In this document: positions 1 through 11,657 of the stretch, one piece after another | Numbering within the stretch: position 1 is the first letter of the stretch | How the letters are laid out: each line of letters starts with the position of its first letter | Assembly: GCA_015680685.1 (NCBI GenBank) | Contig: MNCI01004374.1 | Coordinates: 5,958-60,415, forward strand | Source: Gnetum montanum | Taxonomy: Eukaryota > Streptophyta > Gnetopsida > Gnetales > Gnetaceae | Length of the DNA stretch: 54,458 nt | Reading direction: 5' to 3' | The notes under the pieces: model-generated | The model's database searches: none | The model's input: the letters and a program-made list of their open reading frames with translations, nothing else | What the model was told of the DNA's origin: nothing | Program-made: the position numbers and the translations under genes

Positions 1-191
1 AAAAAATCACATACCTCAGACTTGCTTAACCATACACCGTGACACATACAAGCAAGCCTGGGAAGACAACGAACGATTAACCCCAAGTGTTTCTTGTGGC
101 GTTAAGGCATTTAGTCTACGGAGTTCGACCGGATCGCGCGTGTACGCTCGTATTCGTATGGTGGAGTGTAGGGGTACCTCGCCACTCATCA
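1..191 (+). repeat. Ty3/gypsy LTR fragment, 3' end (TGATGAG family)
   Basis: This is the last ~190 bases of an LTR homologous to those at 8985-9857 and 16746-17615. It shares the 'gggaagacaacgaac' block, the 'ggagttcgaccggatcg' block and the terminal 'tacctcgccactcatca'. It stops at base 191, exactly where the other LTRs end, and the sequence then changes to the copia-type relic. I infer that this element inserted into that relic. The rest of the element lies outside the window. Confidence 0.85.
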
Positions 192-393
192 ATGAGCATA
201 TAACAATCTATAACTTGAAACTAGCCATGCCAAATTTCCAAAATCTACATCTAAGGCAAATTATTCGATGAATAACTCTATCAAAATCATAGATACCCAA
301 AAATGATCATGGCCTTGCTCATAATATCAACTACTTGCTATATAGAAATAGATACTTGATGCTTAAGCTTATGATTGAACTCAGACAGGTGGC
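192..393 (-). repeat. Direct repeat copy 1 (3' internal region of copia-type element)
   Basis: It matches 5234-5415 with scattered substitutions; for example 'caatctataacttgaaac' and 'ccatgccaaatttccaaaat' occur in both. In the other copy this segment lies about 0.9 kb before the polypurine tract, so the rest of this copy was probably removed or displaced by the gypsy LTR ending at 191. Confidence 0.85.
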
Positions 394-1269
394 CTATTAC
401 TTCAAAATCCATGAGGACTAGCACATAAATTAATACTAAAGACCAAAGATAGATCATCACAAAAAACTAGTCTAATAGAAATAAGAGTAGCAGACATTCT
501 AGTTTCAACCAAAAGAAATCATCAATAAATATAAAAGCCATGAATTTTTAGATTGAATATAATAGCCATGCATATTTGCTCTTTGAATAAGGTGATACAA
601 CCACTTAAAAACATTGATACTAATAAAGAACTAAATATCCATATATTGTTAAATACCTTTTAAAGTCCTCATATGTACCAAACATAACCATTCATCAAAA
701 ATAGCTTAAGTTGATAGAGAACTAACTATATAAGTCTTATTAATCATTGAAGTTCATATATGCAACACACAATCATTCAAGATTTTTCCATCCCATTAAG
801 TGAAAAATACCTCTTGATGACCTTTCCTTGCTCATTGTGCATTTTGGTTGAAGTCTCCATGGACTCCCCCTACATATGTGCTACTTATCTTGGGCTTTTA
901 ATATCAATGTGCAAAAAATCACAAACATATTATAACTATAGATCAACATTAAGATTAATTTTTGGAGATCTGGATCTTCAACCATCAATATCAATAGAGG
1001 TTTGTCTCATCTTATAAATGGAAAAAATCATTCCAAAGGATATGAGCATAGAAACAGATCATCACAAGAATTTTAGATTGATCAAGATAGGAAATCAAAC
1101 CAAGGGAAATTATTACAAGAGCTATTATAAATCTTTACCAAACCAATCAATATCATGAATGAATGAGAGAAATGCTTTAGACACTTATTCCAAATTTTTT
1201 ATCTAAGGCATGGATAACTTAGACTATCCTTATTAACTAGCAAGTAAAGAGATAGAAACTTGCCTTGAC

Positions 1270-2987
1270 TTACCTTTCTTGCCAATAAATTGAAAAGATT
1301 AATGGAGTTTGAGATGAGGTTACATATCATGAAGTATCTCCTCATCCTTAGGTTTTCTCTCATTAGATCGTGTATGTGATGTGTCTAATTCTTCATTTTC
1401 CTTGTGATAAAACTTTGAATTACTTTTTGCATTATTTTCAAAGCTCCACTTCTCTTTATTCTCTTTTATTAGTACCTACATAATTTCCTTACCAAGCCCC
1501 TTTTACCAAGACCAAGAATTAATCTTATGTTGATCATCATAATCTAGAGTTTGTATAAAACCATAATTTTTGCATATAAAAGTAGTTTCATCCTTATGAT
1601 TAGAATTATCAAACCTTACTATGCTTGACTTTGAGCTTGGAACTTCAAGTGTTGCTTCCTTTGAATTTTTTGGCTAATTTTTGGGAATCTACTCATCTTA
1701 AATCTTGCTGCAATCCTTGGTACAAGAGGTTAGTGGTTGAATCTCAACTTTTATGTCTAAGATCTCTCCTTTCATTTTAGCATGAATAGCATTTAACTTA
1801 GAATGCACTAGTATCTTTGCCTTTGTAATCAAATGATGTAAGAGAAATAATTCTTCTTTGAATTCACTATACCTCTCATCACACTTACCATGTTATTCAA
1901 CCATATGTGATGAAGATTCATTAGTAAGAACCATGCAAATGAGATGAGAATCTTTAGGAGAATTGCATGCTTCTTCTTCACTTTTCTCACCATGATCCTA
2001 ACTTGTATAAAAGTTGGTATTTTTCGATTCCTCATCATTGGATCTATTCTTTAATTGAACTTTGCTATCATTTGAATTACTAGGACATTCAAAAGCCATA
2101 TGGCCTCTTCCTCCACAAGTCCAACACTCTATGAAAGAAAAATATAGATTAGAAGAATTTAAAAAATTTCTACCTCTTTCTCTACCTTTGAAGAAAGTTG
2201 TTCTTTGTTGTTGCTAAGATGTCCCTTTTTTTTTCTTGTAAGTAATTGTTGTAGTTTCCTTGAGAGAAGAGTAATCTCATCTTCATTACCCTCATCATGC
2301 TCATTGACCTCCTTCTCCTTGGAGGCAATGTTTAAAGTAATAAGTTTTTTCTTGAATCGCTCCTTCACTTGTGAGATTCATTTAATAGGCAATGAGAGCA
2401 CTTTGAAGTTCCTCAAATCTCAGAATTGAGAAATCTCTGATTTTCTCCATGGTTGTGACTTTAGGCCTAAACTTCGGTTGTAGAGTTTTGATCATTTTGA
2501 TGATGATATCTCTTTCAAATAAGTCCTTCATTATTTTTCTAATGGCTGCAACAATACCATTAGCTTTAGAAAATAATCCTCAATTTTCTCACCTTCTCAG
2601 ATTTTAAGTTTATCATATTCAATTTGCAAAACTAACAATTTCAATTGCTTAAAAGTAGAGGTTCCTTCATAAGTAGCTTCTAAACTTTGCCAAAATTTAT
2701 TTGGCCATTTTACATCTTGATATCCTATTGAATTTAGATTTATTCAATGCACAATATAAATAATTTTTCTTTTGAATCAAACACAAATTATCCTTTTCCT
2801 CTTGTGACCATTTGTTGCGAGGCTTGATGATGTCGATGGTGTCGTCAATGGGTGGAGTGTAGCCTTCTAAGATTGACTCTCAAACTTTAAATTCCATGGA
2901 TTCAAAGAACCCTTGCATTCTATCTTTCCAATAGATGATGTCAAATCCATCGAACATGGGTGGCTTTGTGTAAGAAGTCTCCTCCAT
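1270..2987 (-). pseudogene. Copia-type retrotransposon gag (pseudogene)
   Basis: Gag packages element RNA into virus-like particles. The start at 2987 gives an N-terminus rich in the family pattern, with F-D-G-F-D-I-I-Y-W-K-D-R-M close behind (the 'YWK' block of plant copia gag). A CCHC zinc knuckle, C-W-T-C-G-G-R-G-H-M-A-F-E-C, lies at about 2060-2110. A charged C-terminal block near 1290-1370 is homologous to the end of the gag at 48060-48170. Several frameshifts and stops break the frame. The same gag at 46395-48170 is better preserved and has the same knuckle spacing. I am confident of the family and not of the exact 3' end. Confidence 0.75.
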
Positions 2988-3027
2988 TGTTTACTCTTTG
3001 AAGTTGATGATGGAAAAAAGAGTACTA

Positions 3028-3039
3028 GGCTCCAATACC
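3028..3039 (-). other. Primer-binding site (initiator tRNA-Met type)
   Basis: On the minus strand this reads GGTATTGGAGCC, a diverged form of the plant TGGTATCAGAGC site. It lies four bases beyond the LTR end at 3043 and 41 bases before the gag start, which is the expected position for priming minus-strand DNA synthesis. Confidence 0.65.
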
Positions 3040-3042
3040 TCT

Positions 3043-4330
3043 TGTGGATTGTTGAACTTAAAAGGGTAAGGAATGAATAAGTTTCTCAAATTAAAACTTA
3101 AAGGAACAAACCACACACACAAATTTACATGGTTCCCCAACTTGGGTACTCCACACTCAAAGGGTAGGTCACAAGCACACCTTCAAACTTTATTGCTCTT
3201 AAATTATGGTTGAAGGGTCCACACTTTGTACAGTCGTCAAGCCCCACTCCAAAGTGTTATACCATAGCACCAATCACTTGACCCTGCAAGGCCTCATTAG
3301 CCTTGGAAATGCGGTTTTAAGGATTCTACAACCTTTACAATCTTGAACTCTACATTGAAGTGTTGTATCGTAGCATCAAAAAATCAATGCTACAAGGTCC
3401 CAACAAGCTCAAGGAACTCAAACGCATAGGGTAACAAGAATAAGAAATACAAGGAATGATTACAATTGAATTTGCTGATCCTTGCACAGTTAGGTACAAC
3501 ATAGTTTACAAAGCCAAAATGATTAGACAATGAGTAGCAACAGATAATTCAATGATTACAAATGATTGTACAATGAATACAATAATGCTTGAACATTTCC
3601 AAAAGCACTTGAAGTCTTCTTATAGCTACCATATTGCTAAATCCTTCTTAAAACTTATGCAATGACTAGCTAATTGTCACTAACAATTATGGGAGATTTC
3701 TTTCTCATGCTTGAGATGTCTTCTTGAATTTGGCTTCAAATATGGAAAGACATCTTTGTTTCCTGAAAGACATCTTTCTGAAGTCCTCATTCTAGAAGAT
3801 GTCTTTGCTCAATGAAAGACATATTTCTATATTTGATCTTCATTTTGTAAAGATGTCTTTGCCTCATGAAAGATGTCTTTGGCTGGGGAAAGGCATCTTG
3901 TTGTTTCTAAAGATGTCTTTATGAATTTTCTCTAAGTTCATCCCAAATTTTCCAAGACATCTTCTGCTTCCCAGAGACATCTTTCTTTACTTTCTCTTAC
4001 ATGATTAGAGACGTCTTTCTTTACTTTCTCTTGCATAATGAATGGATCACTCCTTGTCCACAACCACAATATTCTGTATGCTTTAATGATGTTCATTTTT
4101 CTTGTACAATATCAAGTCCTTGTCCACATTCTTTGGATGTGCAATTGAAGACATGTGGGTGACCTCCTCCTTTGAGCTCTAGGATAGTTCGTTCCTTGTC
4201 CTCTTTAGCCCATCTTGATTTCCTATTTACATAGTCCTATGAAAAAATTAATCATACAATCATACAAATAACTTTTTTATTCATTTTACTTAATGTTTTA
4301 AGCACACCAAAACACACCAAAAGTCCCACA
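3043..4330 (-). repeat. Copia-type LTR, minus strand (~1.29 kb)
   Basis: The minus-strand ends are TGTGGGACTTTTGG...CAATCCACA, matching the TGTTGAACTTTTGG start and the CAATCCACA end of the LTR at 49669-50732. The 3700-4030 part carries about twelve copies of an AAGAYRTCTT-like motif in both orientations. It is flanked by a polypurine tract on one side and a PBS on the other, and both flanks are internal sequence, so it is a shared LTR rather than a solo LTR. Confidence 0.75.
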
Positions 4331-4345
4331 ATCTCCCCCTTTTTG
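4331..4345 (-). other. Polypurine tract before the copia-type LTR
   Basis: The minus strand reads AAAAAGGGGGAGAT directly before the LTR start, preceded by 'ttttgaacatcacc'. The same block precedes the LTR at 49669. It primes plus-strand synthesis in this class. Confidence 0.75.
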
Positions 4346-5233
4346 GTGATGTTCAAAACTTAAGAAAATGGGTTAGTGGTCATACAAATATAACCATACT
4401 TAAGAAAAAGGATAAGATGCACAAACTTGAATAGAAGATATATAAAAGAGTAATGGAATATGGAGATTCAAGTATCACACATAATCCTAGAAAGATATTG
4501 GTAGTATGTATTTATTAGGTCTATGAATAGGTACCCCAAATTTTGCAAGAGTAGAACAAACCTTCTAAGTGAAATGCAACCTTGAAGTGAAGCAAAGGGT
4601 TAAGCAACTTTTCTCTAAAATAATAAGTCATTAGTAGTGCAAGGTGCTTGGATTTAGATAATCTTCATTTGTATACAACATTAGCAAATGGGCATATCTT
4701 TATGGTGAGGTAATACAACTTCATAACGAAATCCCATAGAGTAATCATGTTATTGCTCACAACATAGTAGGTAATGTATTACATCCTCCACTTAAGGTAT
4801 GATTGTGAAAATTGAGAACTACTTTTTTGAGATCAAAATAAGGAGCTATAATTAATTCAATAAGAACCATCAATAGTAAATTTTAAAGATCAAAGTTATG
4901 AGTGAGACATGCATATTCCTTTGTTTGTTGAAGGAAATGCAACATCCAAAACCATTGATCAAAGATTAAAGATGCTAATAAATATACATTCATACACTTC
5001 CTGAAATTCTCTCCTAATGTAAGTATGATCATGAAAAATAGTCAATAAATACAAAATATCAAATATTGAGCATGTAGAAATAGGTGTTCCATCAAGTATC
5101 ACACAAATAAGAAAGGAAGAATATTACAAGTGTTGCCACACATATATAAAGAACTGATCCCAATTTTTCAACTAAGTGTGAACATTTAGAAGCAAGTAAT
5201 CTATTTTCAAAATAAATTAGTATTGATCTTTAA

Positions 5234-5418
5234 TGATCATATAGCAATCTATAACTTGAAACCAACCATGCCAAATTTCCAAAATCTGCATCTCAAGGTA
5301 AATTATTCAATGGATAACTCAATCAAAAGCACAGATACCTAAAAATGATCAAGGCCTTACTCATAATATCAAATACTTGCTGTATAAAAATAGATACTTC
5401 ATGCTTAAGCTTAAGATT
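5234..5418 (-). repeat. Direct repeat copy 2 (3' internal region of copia-type element)
   Basis: Homologous to 192-393. Similarity ends abruptly around 5418, which marks the truncation point of the upstream unit of the tandem arrangement. Confidence 0.85.
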
Positions 5419-8400
5419 GAACATCACATAACTTTGTAAGAAATGTAATTTTAAAATTTCTAAACATATCCATTCTTCAAAGCATGACATCTCTCTATAA
5501 ATGTTCCTTGAATATTCAAAAATTCCTTTTTATTTAAATAGAAACATTTTTTACATGGTCTTCAATTCTACCAACTATTTCATCTATTTTGGATATTGAC
5601 ATTTCCCATTTTTAGCTAATTTTGATGGAAGCTTAGCTTGGGAATACATAATGTTTGTTAGCTTTGTTTTTTTTTCATGTAGAAAGATTTCACTAGTCTC
5701 TAATTCCTCAATAATGTCTTAATCATATTAGCTTGTTTATCAACCCTCTCTCCTAATATTTGAATTAATATTTTTATCCTTCTTTACTTTGTTCTTGAGT
5801 TCTTTTACTTTAAATGAGTTTCTTTTTTCAATAGATGTTCTTCTTAATTGCTTTTTTTATAGTTTTGAATGATTCCTTCCTAAAACATGTTGGCTATGGA
5901 GGATGTAACATTTGAAAATATCATCATTCCTGGATTACATCCCTTGGCTTGAATGATCTAACAAATGAAAATAGGAAAGATAAGCACTAATGATGGGATG
6001 GTAGCTATGATTTTTATCTTATTAAAAATGGTTAAGAGAATATTGGCATGTTTTCTATGTAGAAAACACATAGAAATGAGTAGCATAGGAAGTGGATCCT
6101 ACCTCTCATTCTCTTATGAGCAATAGATTAGTCTAGATTATTTGGCCTATGATATAGGCTTTATGATATCTTCTTTTGTCAATCTTGATTTTTCATCAAA
6201 ATCAACCATGGTATCAAACAACTCTCTAGGTAAACTCTTCTTTCTATGTTAAGGTAAAGTCTCTCTTAATTTGAGCCATGATTAACCTTTACTTTTAATA
6301 GATGTCAAGTATTATATAGGATGAATGGCACTAATTTTTTTAAAATTTTAGTGAGAAACCCATGCTCTTTGGAGCATGAAGACTAGTTTTTATAAAATTC
6401 TTTAATAAGGTTCAGTTTATGTCTATCCTTATCATATATCTAATAATATCACTTTTTTTTATGGATCTAAAGGACTAATACAACTAGCTTAGCATCTTTT
6501 AACACCTACATGTAGTCTTCTTGTTCAACTATTTTTACATAGAAAATTATGTAAGTTAGAATGTGTAGATGATTTCTTATGAAGCTTGTAAGTTAGAATG
6601 TAACTTTTACATTTTTTTCAGGCCTATAATATGCCATCTATGAAGAATCCATTACTAGATCTATTAGAGGCATCATTGTAGGTCTTTTTCTATGCCTCAT
6701 TTTTTTTATGAATCCTAATTACCCAATATTATTGGAAAGAGAGAAAATAAGTTATTATACTCCCAAGAATGAAACAAGGTTAATAATTGCATAACTTTCT
6801 CCATTGATTGTATGTATTAGAAATGTCATTGATGCACTAAGAAAAATCAAAGGATAGGAATTCCACACTGAGAAAATAGCCATGAACATTGGTGTTGCAG
6901 TGGGTCAAATAGAGATGTTGCATTGTTGGTGTTGCATCAAGACCAATGAGGTTATAGTATGAATTAATCAATAGTGTAGCAATAAGTTAAATGGAATTGA
7001 TTCAGTGGTTCATTGTCTTAGCAAAGGAAAAATATTGGTATAACCCAACCTTTGATAGCTCTATTTTAACAAAAAAGAAAGTTAAGAGAGAGAGAGAGAA
7101 ATGAGTGGATAGCACTTGTTACTTTCTCCTTTTAGTTAGATTCTAAGTGAAATATGTATGATTATGCTTGGTTATTATTATTGTTATTATGGAGTCTGCG
7201 ATCCTAATAGGTGACCCAACCTTCATGACATCACTTATTATTTTGATTAAATTTGATGTGGAGCCTTCATAACAACATGGTGGATCCCAACTGTATTAAA
7301 AAAGAAAAGAGTCTAGTGATGTCTTAATAATGATCTAATCCTAATGGCATACATGATGCATTTATTTCAGCCCTTTAATAGGATTTCCTTAGCATGGTTT
7401 TTAATTTTTCACACTCTCTCCTTTCATCATTTTGTTAGGTCTTTTAGAGCTTGGTGTTGGACCAAGGAGTAGATGAGATTAATAGTGGAGCTTGGTCAAG
7501 TTTTACTAATGAGGAGTACATTTCTTTAGTGAATCATTGACTTTGAAAGATCTCTTCTTCAATTTCATTAAGTTTGATATTGCACTAATGAATAAGATGC
7601 TCTTAACTATAGAACTTAATCAAGTTCTATGAACAAGGAGTGATTAACCTTGATGTGTCACTAAACATATAATATTTACTATGTTTTTTCCTAGTTCTAC
7701 ATCAAGTTTATCATCTATGTTATCTACAATTTATTTTTCTATCATTTTACTTATAAGTACAAGGTTTATGTGTCATTGATTTGTAGTTGTTCCTAGTATG
7801 GTATCAAAATAAGAAGTGTTAGTTAATGAAATCCTATGATTCTTGTGTTACACTAGAGTTTTTTCTTCATGTGTCCTTTTAATCTATTTTCTAGTCATAT
7901 TCTTTTTCCACTATTTGATTATTTTTGTTAATTCCTATTATAAATATGCATTTTTTGTGATTTTATTAGTAATTAAACTCCTTGTATGATTAGTTAGTTT
8001 TTCTATCAAGTGATAAAAAGCTAAAGGAAGTTGTGATAGAGTCAAGAGACTCTAAGGTAGAAGCAATGGCCAACGTTTAGAGGTGCCTAAACTTATAGTT
8101 TTGAGTCATGAAGAAGAAAGTAGCACTTAGTTTGTAGTTTGTCATTTGGTGGATGATGCTTTTAGAGGAATAGATTATTTGTTAAACTTCCATGGAGATG
8201 ACAACTTGCAAATCAAATTTGTAGGGAAAAAACTTCATTATTAAGTGGGGGACTATTATCACTTGTGTAAAAAGATATCATCTAAGAGTATGTGTATGTT
8301 CAAGGCTATCATAGTTTAGAACATTCTCAAGAACATTGGTTTGTTGAGACTATAGATTGATTAAATAAGATTTATGATTTACTATCCAAAGTTCATGGAA

Positions 8401-8700
8401 GACTTAAACTAAGTATAGCTTATTTAGACTTAGAGATGAATTACTTGAAGAATCATGTGATACTATGATCTATGTGGATATAAATTTCATATCCTAACAC
8501 ATCGGAAACTTTTCTAATGTCATTACTACTACAAATAGTTCTTTCTATATTACTATGTAGTTGCATTAGGATGAATTAAAAATTTTACTAATATATGCTA
8601 TTACATATGGTTTTCCATCATTATCTCTTTGTCCCAATATAACTCACATGACATATCAAGATGTATCTATTATAATATGGAAAGACTTTATTTTTTCTGG
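5419..8700. other. No recognisable gene; possible old LTR-element debris
   Basis: AT-rich sequence without a convincing reading frame. A short GA run lies near 7088-7102. At 7799-7810 'tggtatcaaaat' resembles a decayed tRNA-Met primer-binding site, which would put the end of an unidentified LTR just before it and an internal region after it. Short open stretches at 8100-8270 match nothing I know. Confidence 0.4.
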
Positions 8701-8984
8701 GCCATACTTCAATGCCATCAAATCCCAAGACTTGGAGCACAAGACAAGGGAAAGGCACCCATGGACGAGCCACCGCCACCAGGAACTACATGAGTTCCAT
8801 CAATTTTATAGCTATAGGATCTTCTTTTGCATTCTTTGTGTTGTATCTTAATTTTGTTTTGATTCCACACTGCGGCATGAACCCATTCTTGCCAGTCAAT
8901 AATCCCATACCTATCCACTGTGTAATCAATGGAGCTTGTTCTCACTTTAACTCGAGGATGACTTTTCATTCAGTCATGGGGGTA
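8701..8984 (+). mobile_element. 3' internal remnant of an upstream gypsy unit
   Basis: Near-identical to 16462-16745: the end of the accessory ORF plus the untranslated tail and the G-rich tract before the LTR. Homology begins sharply at 8701, and the bases just upstream of 8701 and of 16462 are unrelated. Confidence 0.9.
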
Positions 8985-9857
8985 TGATGAGTCATGAATT
9001 TGTTGGCTATGATATCGCACCCATGATATCGTGTACGCGATATCACGGACGTGACATCACAGCCTAGACGCAATATCACTTACACGATATCACAGCCTGC
9101 TTCCTCATCTATAAATAAGAAGTAGACAGATTTAGTAGGAGTCTTTTAGTTTTTGAAGTTTAAGTTTTCAATAGTTTTTAGTACGTCAATTTTTCCTCTC
9201 AACCCTTCTCTCCTAGTGCATGCCCGCAATGTGATGATTGTAATTGTACAACATCCTTATTCTAGTGTGACGTACTTGGACATGCACATGACCAGCAATA
9301 AAGATCAAGATTACTTCATCATTGCAGAATCTACTTAGCTTAATTATTTATTTAATTTTTATTGTTATTTACTACTTTCTTAGTTAATAAATCTCTACCC
9401 TTATCTCCTAGTAGCGCGAAATGAGTATGACTTACTCACGAGCATTCAAGTGTGACTACTTTGTAACCCAGTAGCATACCTAGGCCATGTGTTTGGTAAT
9501 CCCAGTGGTAGTCGTGCATGAGTTCCAAGATGTGTACAAATGATTGAGGAATGAATGCTCATCACACTTAGGCTAGTTTAGATTTTGTCTCACCCTCTCT
9601 CTTTCCTAGTTTAGTTGATATTATTTACCATCATACCCAGGAGTAGCATTAGTATAGGAACACATCATACACCTCACAATAGACTAAACCATACATGACA
9701 AAGCTAATACTAGTCCAGGTGGGAAGACAACAAACTGTGATCTACGATGGAGTTCATCTATGGACGAACAGCCAGTTCATCTATGGAGTTCGACCAGATC
9801 GTGCGTGAAACACTCTTATTCGTATGGTTGAGTGTAGGGGTACCTCGCCACTCATCA
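8985..9857 (+). repeat. Gypsy LTR, left copy (873 bp)
   Basis: Starts TGATGAGTCATGAA and ends CGCCACTCATCA; the terminal eight bases are a perfect inverted repeat. U3 contains the GATATC array and TATAAATA at 9110. By eye it differs from the right LTR by about 7%, overwhelmingly by transitions. Short open frames inside it (for example 9153-9338) are not genes. Confidence 0.95.
9011..9117 (+). promoter_or_regulatory. U3 promoter: 14-bp-spaced GATATC array plus TATA box
   Basis: GATATC, or a one-base variant, starts at 9011, 9025, 9039, 9053, 9072 and 9086. The spacings are 14, 14, 14, 19 and 14. TATAAATA follows at 9110, so transcription should start around 9135-9145. The array is retained in the right LTR (16772-16860) despite many substitutions. 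That it binds a factor is inference. Confidence 0.7.
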
Positions 9858-9858
9858 T

Positions 9859-9877
9859 TGGCGTCGTTTCGAGGGAT
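9859..9877 (+). other. Primer-binding site, tRNA-Asp type
   Basis: TGGCGTCGTTTCGAGGGAT begins one base after the LTR. It agrees at 15 of 19 positions with the tRNA-Asp-complementary site used by Athila/Tat-type gypsy elements (TGGCGCCGTTGCCGGGGAT). Confidence 0.75.
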
Positions 9878-9998
9878 GGTGCTAGTTATCTAGATTAGTT
9901 ATATCATACATGGTCGTTCTATAGGAATTAATGATATATCTTTTAGGAAGAAATAATTACAAAAATTCACATACAAATTTACACACAATTGCACAACC

Positions 9999-11657
9999 AT
10001 GCCTCTCCTACAAGACTACGATAATGCCACATCTAGTGAGGCAATTCATTGGAGAACCAATGAATTATATGACAATGAATATTGGAGTACACAATCTGAG
10101 GTGGGGGTTTCTTATAAACATAAATGAAGTCAACATCATCCCAACACACGAAATCATAATGTACTCGATGACGATGAACCCCTACTAACCACTACAAGCC
10201 TAATACAAATACAAGAGGTTGTTTGAATCTCCCATAGGCATCGTAAAGAGAGCCGCCTACCCAGGCTCGATTTAAAAAACTTCCCTAATTTCTTAGGAGG
10301 CTATGATTTAGATCCGCAACAACATTTACAATCCTTCTATGATGCTTGTGCATGGAACAACATTGATAACGGTTGGCAAAATCTCAAGCTCTTTCCTATG
10401 ATGCTCGTCGGCTAAGCAAAAGTATGGTATAGATTGTTAAAACCAAATTCAATACGACGTTGGCCAAAAATGGTAGAACTCTTTAATGAAAGATATAAAA
10501 CCTATACAAGAGTGTCGGCCTTGAGGAAACAAGTCCAAGAGTAGAAACAAGCACAACATGAACCCTTGGACATGGCCTTAGAAAGATATTATGCATTGTT
10601 AAACAACTGTCCAGGCCATGAGTTCTCTGAAGAAAGGCTAACGTACCATATCATTGATGGGCTTTGTGATGAAATAAGAGAGACCCTAGGAATGTATGCC
10701 CAAGGTCAACTATACGAACTACAAACCCATCAATTCCAAGAGCTTATTAAGTGGGTAGCAAAAGAAGAATGAGAAATTGTTAGATGGGAGAGTGTTTAAA
10801 AGCATCAACGGGACTAGAATCTCAACTTAACAAAGGTCCATAATCATAAAAAGGAGAAATCAACCTATCTCAAGGAGGAAGAACCATCTTTGCCAGTACA
10901 ACAATCATTAGATGAAATCGAGGCAAAGATCAATAAGAGGCTAGAATGGATGCATAAAAACGTGGGAAATATATCAATATTACTGGAGATAGAGTTTTGA
11001 CAACCAGAGAAGTAGGATAAAATATAATTAGACAATCGAAAAGAAGGGATGAAGAAAATAAGAGCTCAACTGCCATTCATACGTATGAATACAACATTTG
11101 CCTATACGATCACCCCAAGGGCCATTGCCCAATCTTGTTACATTTATATGAGCATTGGGGAAACATGTTACACCTAGAGTTTGTACAGAGATACTGTGTT
11201 CGATCATAGTGGCAACAATCCCAGTCATGGGGGAAGCCATCCCTAAAATGGAGACACCCTTCATATCATCCGAATCCAAATGCTTATCTAGTCCAACATC
11301 CTTTTTTCCCAATTGGGTCAACATACTCTATCTTGCCACATTATGATTCTCCTCGGTACTATCAGCCCATGTCCTCAACACAACCATTGCCTTGTGTACC
11401 TTACACTTCTCCTAAATTTTAACATTCTCATCATTTTCCTCCTTCTACATCGCCACCAATTGTTCCTAAAGTGTCTACACCATAGCAACAATCCACGAAC
11501 TTTACTTATGCTACTATTGCCAACAGCAGTGAGAGACCTTCTCAACGTCAAAGACATCCCTTCTTTAGACATGACCGTAGGAAGGGACAACACAATTCCG
11601 AGGCCACTACATTCTCCAACTCAGCACAAGTCCAACACTGTGGTGCATCCTTCTCTT
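9999..11657 (+). pseudogene. Ty3/gypsy gag (pseudogene, runs into assembly gap)
   Basis: From the ATG at 9999 one frame can be followed to 10772, interrupted by stops but not frameshifts. Codons from about 10254 give the Retrotrans_gag core: L-P-R-L-D-L-K-N-F-P-N-F-L-G-G-Y-D, then K-L-F-P-M-M-L-V-G, V-W-Y-R-L-L-K-P-N-S-I, L-F-N-E-R-Y-K and Y-A-L-L-N-N-C-P-G-H. This is the capsid-like region of gypsy Gag. After about 10790 the frame degenerates. A Pro/Ser-rich stretch near 11290-11640, in a shifted frame, looks like the Gag C-terminal tail and enters the gap. No zinc knuckle is visible; it may lie in the gap or be absent. Confidence 0.8.

Larger units (their letters stand above)
192..5418 (-). 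mobile_element. Gag-only copia-type LTR element, tandem arrangement, minus strand
   Basis: Read on the minus strand, the order is: 3' internal fragment (5418 to 4346), polypurine tract (4345-4331), LTR (4330-3043), PBS (3039-3028), gag (2987 to about 1270), then 3' internal sequence to 192. The segment 192-393 repeats 5234-5415 in the same orientation. So one LTR is shared by two successive internal regions, with a repeat period of about 5.04 kb. The gypsy LTR at 1-191 cuts the left end, and homology stops abruptly near 5418 on the right. No protease, integrase or RT motif is visible. The element at 42464-50732 is the same family. Confidence 0.75.

Noticed and set aside
760-1017. 85-codon open frame
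   Set aside because: Lies in the 3' internal region of the minus-strand copia-type relic. No motif, and the opposite strand has the homology.
8718-8969. 83-codon minus-strand open frame, repeated at 16479-16730
   Set aside because: Present twice only because the pre-LTR region is duplicated. The plus strand there is the end of the accessory ORF and its tail.
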